Of a stretch of DNA of 39,931 nt, positions 38,784-39,931 are shown one piece after another. Location of the stretch: positions 1-39,931 of the IMG/VR virus record IMGVR_UViG_3300025674_000109. One strand, 5' to 3'. The position numbers were made by a program, and so were the translations under genes. This DNA comes from a virus. Position 1 is the stretch's first letter. Each line of letters opens with the position of its first letter. A model generated the notes under the pieces. It ran no database searches. It saw nothing but the letters and a program-made list of their open reading frames with translations, and had not been told where the DNA came from.

Positions 38784-39748
38784 TGGCAACTACTCTTATA
38801 CTTAAAAAGTCCACCACAGGAGGCGCTGAACCTGTTTCTGGTGATTTAGAAAAAGGCGAACTAGCGATTAACCTTACTGATCGTAAACTATACACTAAAG
38901 ACAATGGTAATAATATTGTTCTTGTTGGTAACCCTTATGTGGGAGCCTCTGCACCTAGTCATGCAGAAGCAGGTGATCTTTGGTATGATACAGCTAATAA
39001 TATATTAAAAGCTCACAATGGTTCTAGTTTTGATTCTCTTACGTCAACAACAGGAACAGTTACTTCTGTAGGGATTACAGAAGGTGATCTTATTGATGTT
39101 TCTAATAGCCCTATTACAAGTTCAGGATCTATAACAGTTAATGTTGATCTTGAAGAATTAACAGATATGACTGAAGCTAATACAGAAGATGATGAACTTG
39201 TTATTTTAGATGATAGTGTAACAGCAGGAAGTAGAAATCGTCAAAAACGTAAAGCTATTAGCGAAATTAAACTATCTACTTTTAATAACGATTCTGGATT
39301 TCTTACATCAGAGTCAGACACATTAGACTCTGTTACAGATAGAGGATCTTCTACTACTAATGACATTACTGTTGGCGGTGATGGCGATAATGTACAACTT
39401 ACTGTTAAGGGTAATGCAAGCCAAACTGCTAATATAGTAGAAGTATTAAGCTCTGGTGGCTCTGCCTTATTTACTGTTGATAAAGATGGAGATACAGTAA
39501 TTGCAGGTGACCTAACAGTTAGTGGATCAACTACTACCGTTAACTCTAATGAAGTTAATATTGGTGACAGTATTATTTTGCTCAACGCAGACATAGATGT
39601 AACCACTACTCCTTCTGAAGACGGTGGTATTTCTATCAAACGTGGTAATGAGGCTACTAAAACATTTAAATGGAATGAAACAAGTGATGCTTGGGATTTA
39701 GGTAGCGAAACACTTCAAAATGTAACACTTGATGGTGGGGCTTATTAA
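38783..39748 (+). CDS. Tail fibre protein with Mtd-like N-terminal domain, 321 aa
   Basis: Residues 1-50 (ATTLILKKSTTGGAEPVSGDLEKGELAINLTDRKLYTKD) match the N-terminal domain of major-tropism-determinant-type receptor proteins. The middle is repetitive beta, with GTVTSVGITEGDLI. The region near 240-320 (GDLTVSGSTTTVNSNEVNIGDSIILLNAD) is typical of marine phage fibres and may form a triple beta helix. It probably contacts the host surface. The next gene opens with the same N-terminal domain, so these fibre genes are duplicates. Confidence 0.75.
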   Translation: MATTLILKKSTTGGAEPVSGDLEKGELAINLTDRKLYTKDNGNNIVLVGNPYVGASAPSHAEAGDLWYDTANNILKAHNGSSFDSLTSTTGTVTSVGITEGDLIDVSNSPITSSGSITVNVDLEELTDMTEANTEDDELVILDDSVTAGSRNRQKRKAISEIKLSTFNNDSGFLTSESDTLDSVTDRGSSTTNDITVGGDGDNVQLTVKGNASQTANIVEVLSSGGSALFTVDKDGDTVIAGDLTVSGSTTTVNSNEVNIGDSIILLNADIDVTTTPSEDGGISIKRGNEATKTFKWNETSDAWDLGSETLQNVTLDGGAY

Positions 39749-39763
39749 TAAAAGGAACATGAC

Positions 39764-39931
39764 ATGGCTACAAAAATACAGCTTAAAAGATCTTCAACAG
39801 CAAATGATGTTCCAGTTGCAGGTGATTTAGCAGTTGGAGAAGTTGCTGTAAACACAGCCGATGGAACACTTTTTACAAAACATACAGATGATTCAATTAA
39901 AACAATTTCCGCAGGGCCAATATATCAAGCT
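39764..39931 (+). CDS. Tail fibre protein, 5' end only (runs off the window)
   Basis: The visible 56 residues (MATKIQLKRSSTANDVPVAGDLAVGEVAVNTADGTLFTKH) are again the Mtd-like N-terminal domain, paralogous to the start of the previous gene. AAGGAAC precedes the ATG. The rest lies beyond the window. Confidence 0.75.
   Translation, partial: MATKIQLKRSSTANDVPVAGDLAVGEVAVNTADGTLFTKHTDDSIKTISAGPIYQA

Noticed and set aside
38258-39639. Minus-strand frames within the fibre genes
   Set aside because: Ser/Thr/Val-rich antisense shadows of low-complexity fibre repeats.
1-39931. CRISPR array, integrase, transposase or insertion sequence
   Set aside because: No regularly spaced repeats and no such proteins were found on either strand.

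Overview
The window looks like most of the genome of an AT-rich lytic podovirus-like phage. It has T7-type replication genes, a P22-type portal, an SU10/DUF5309-like capsid protein, ejectable giant virion proteins, and no sheath, tape measure, integrase or repressor. NrdA/NrdB, MazG, DUF3310, an Mtd-like fibre domain and several small proteins resemble genes of marine (cyano-, roseo-, pelagi-) phages, so a marine bacterial host is likely. The host cannot be named from sequence alone.

Layout: (1) 1-11794, rightward: the end of an unseen gene, then three giant virion proteins. These are a 1367-aa protein with a T4-type lysozyme domain, a 1290-aa protein with an N-terminal staphylococcal-nuclease-like domain, and a 1242-aa protein in which I recognise the full motif set of a single-subunit RNA polymerase (GR motif, motif A Asp, motif B R-K-Y, motif C Asp). 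(2) 11828-11871: a terminator between converging units. (3) 11870-29121, leftward: replication and takeover genes. Read in the direction of transcription these are about 25 small proteins, SSB, a terminase-small-like protein, HNH, DUF3310, DNA polymerase, 5'-3' exonuclease, RusA-like resolvase, NrdB, NrdA, MazG, primase-helicase, a second (T7-like) RNA polymerase of 709 aa, and a 66-aa protein. (4) 29122-29752: a 630-bp divergent non-coding region with repeats, a DnaA box and hairpins. (5) 29753-39931, rightward: terminase large subunit, portal, small proteins, scaffold, capsid, a terminator, adaptor and tail-fibre genes, running off the end.

How it may work together: the giant proteins are probably ejected with the DNA. 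Lysozyme opens the wall and the virion RNA polymerase could start early leftward transcription without host polymerase. The T7-like RNA polymerase, at the far end of the leftward operon, would take over later. The leftward unit is punctuated by intrinsic terminators followed within 5-8 bases by a conserved element (AACCGACATCCCAG on the minus strand), which I read as a phage-specific promoter. A separate hairpin element (CGAGCTTGCGAGG) occurs three times and is unexplained.

The most notable observations are the candidate virion RNA polymerase, the terminator-promoter modules, an exact 84-bp in-frame tandem duplication of catalytic motif C in DNA polymerase, and a duplicated translation-initiation region in primase-helicase that mimics T7 gp4A/4B. 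No tRNA gene, CRISPR array, insertion sequence or integrase was seen.
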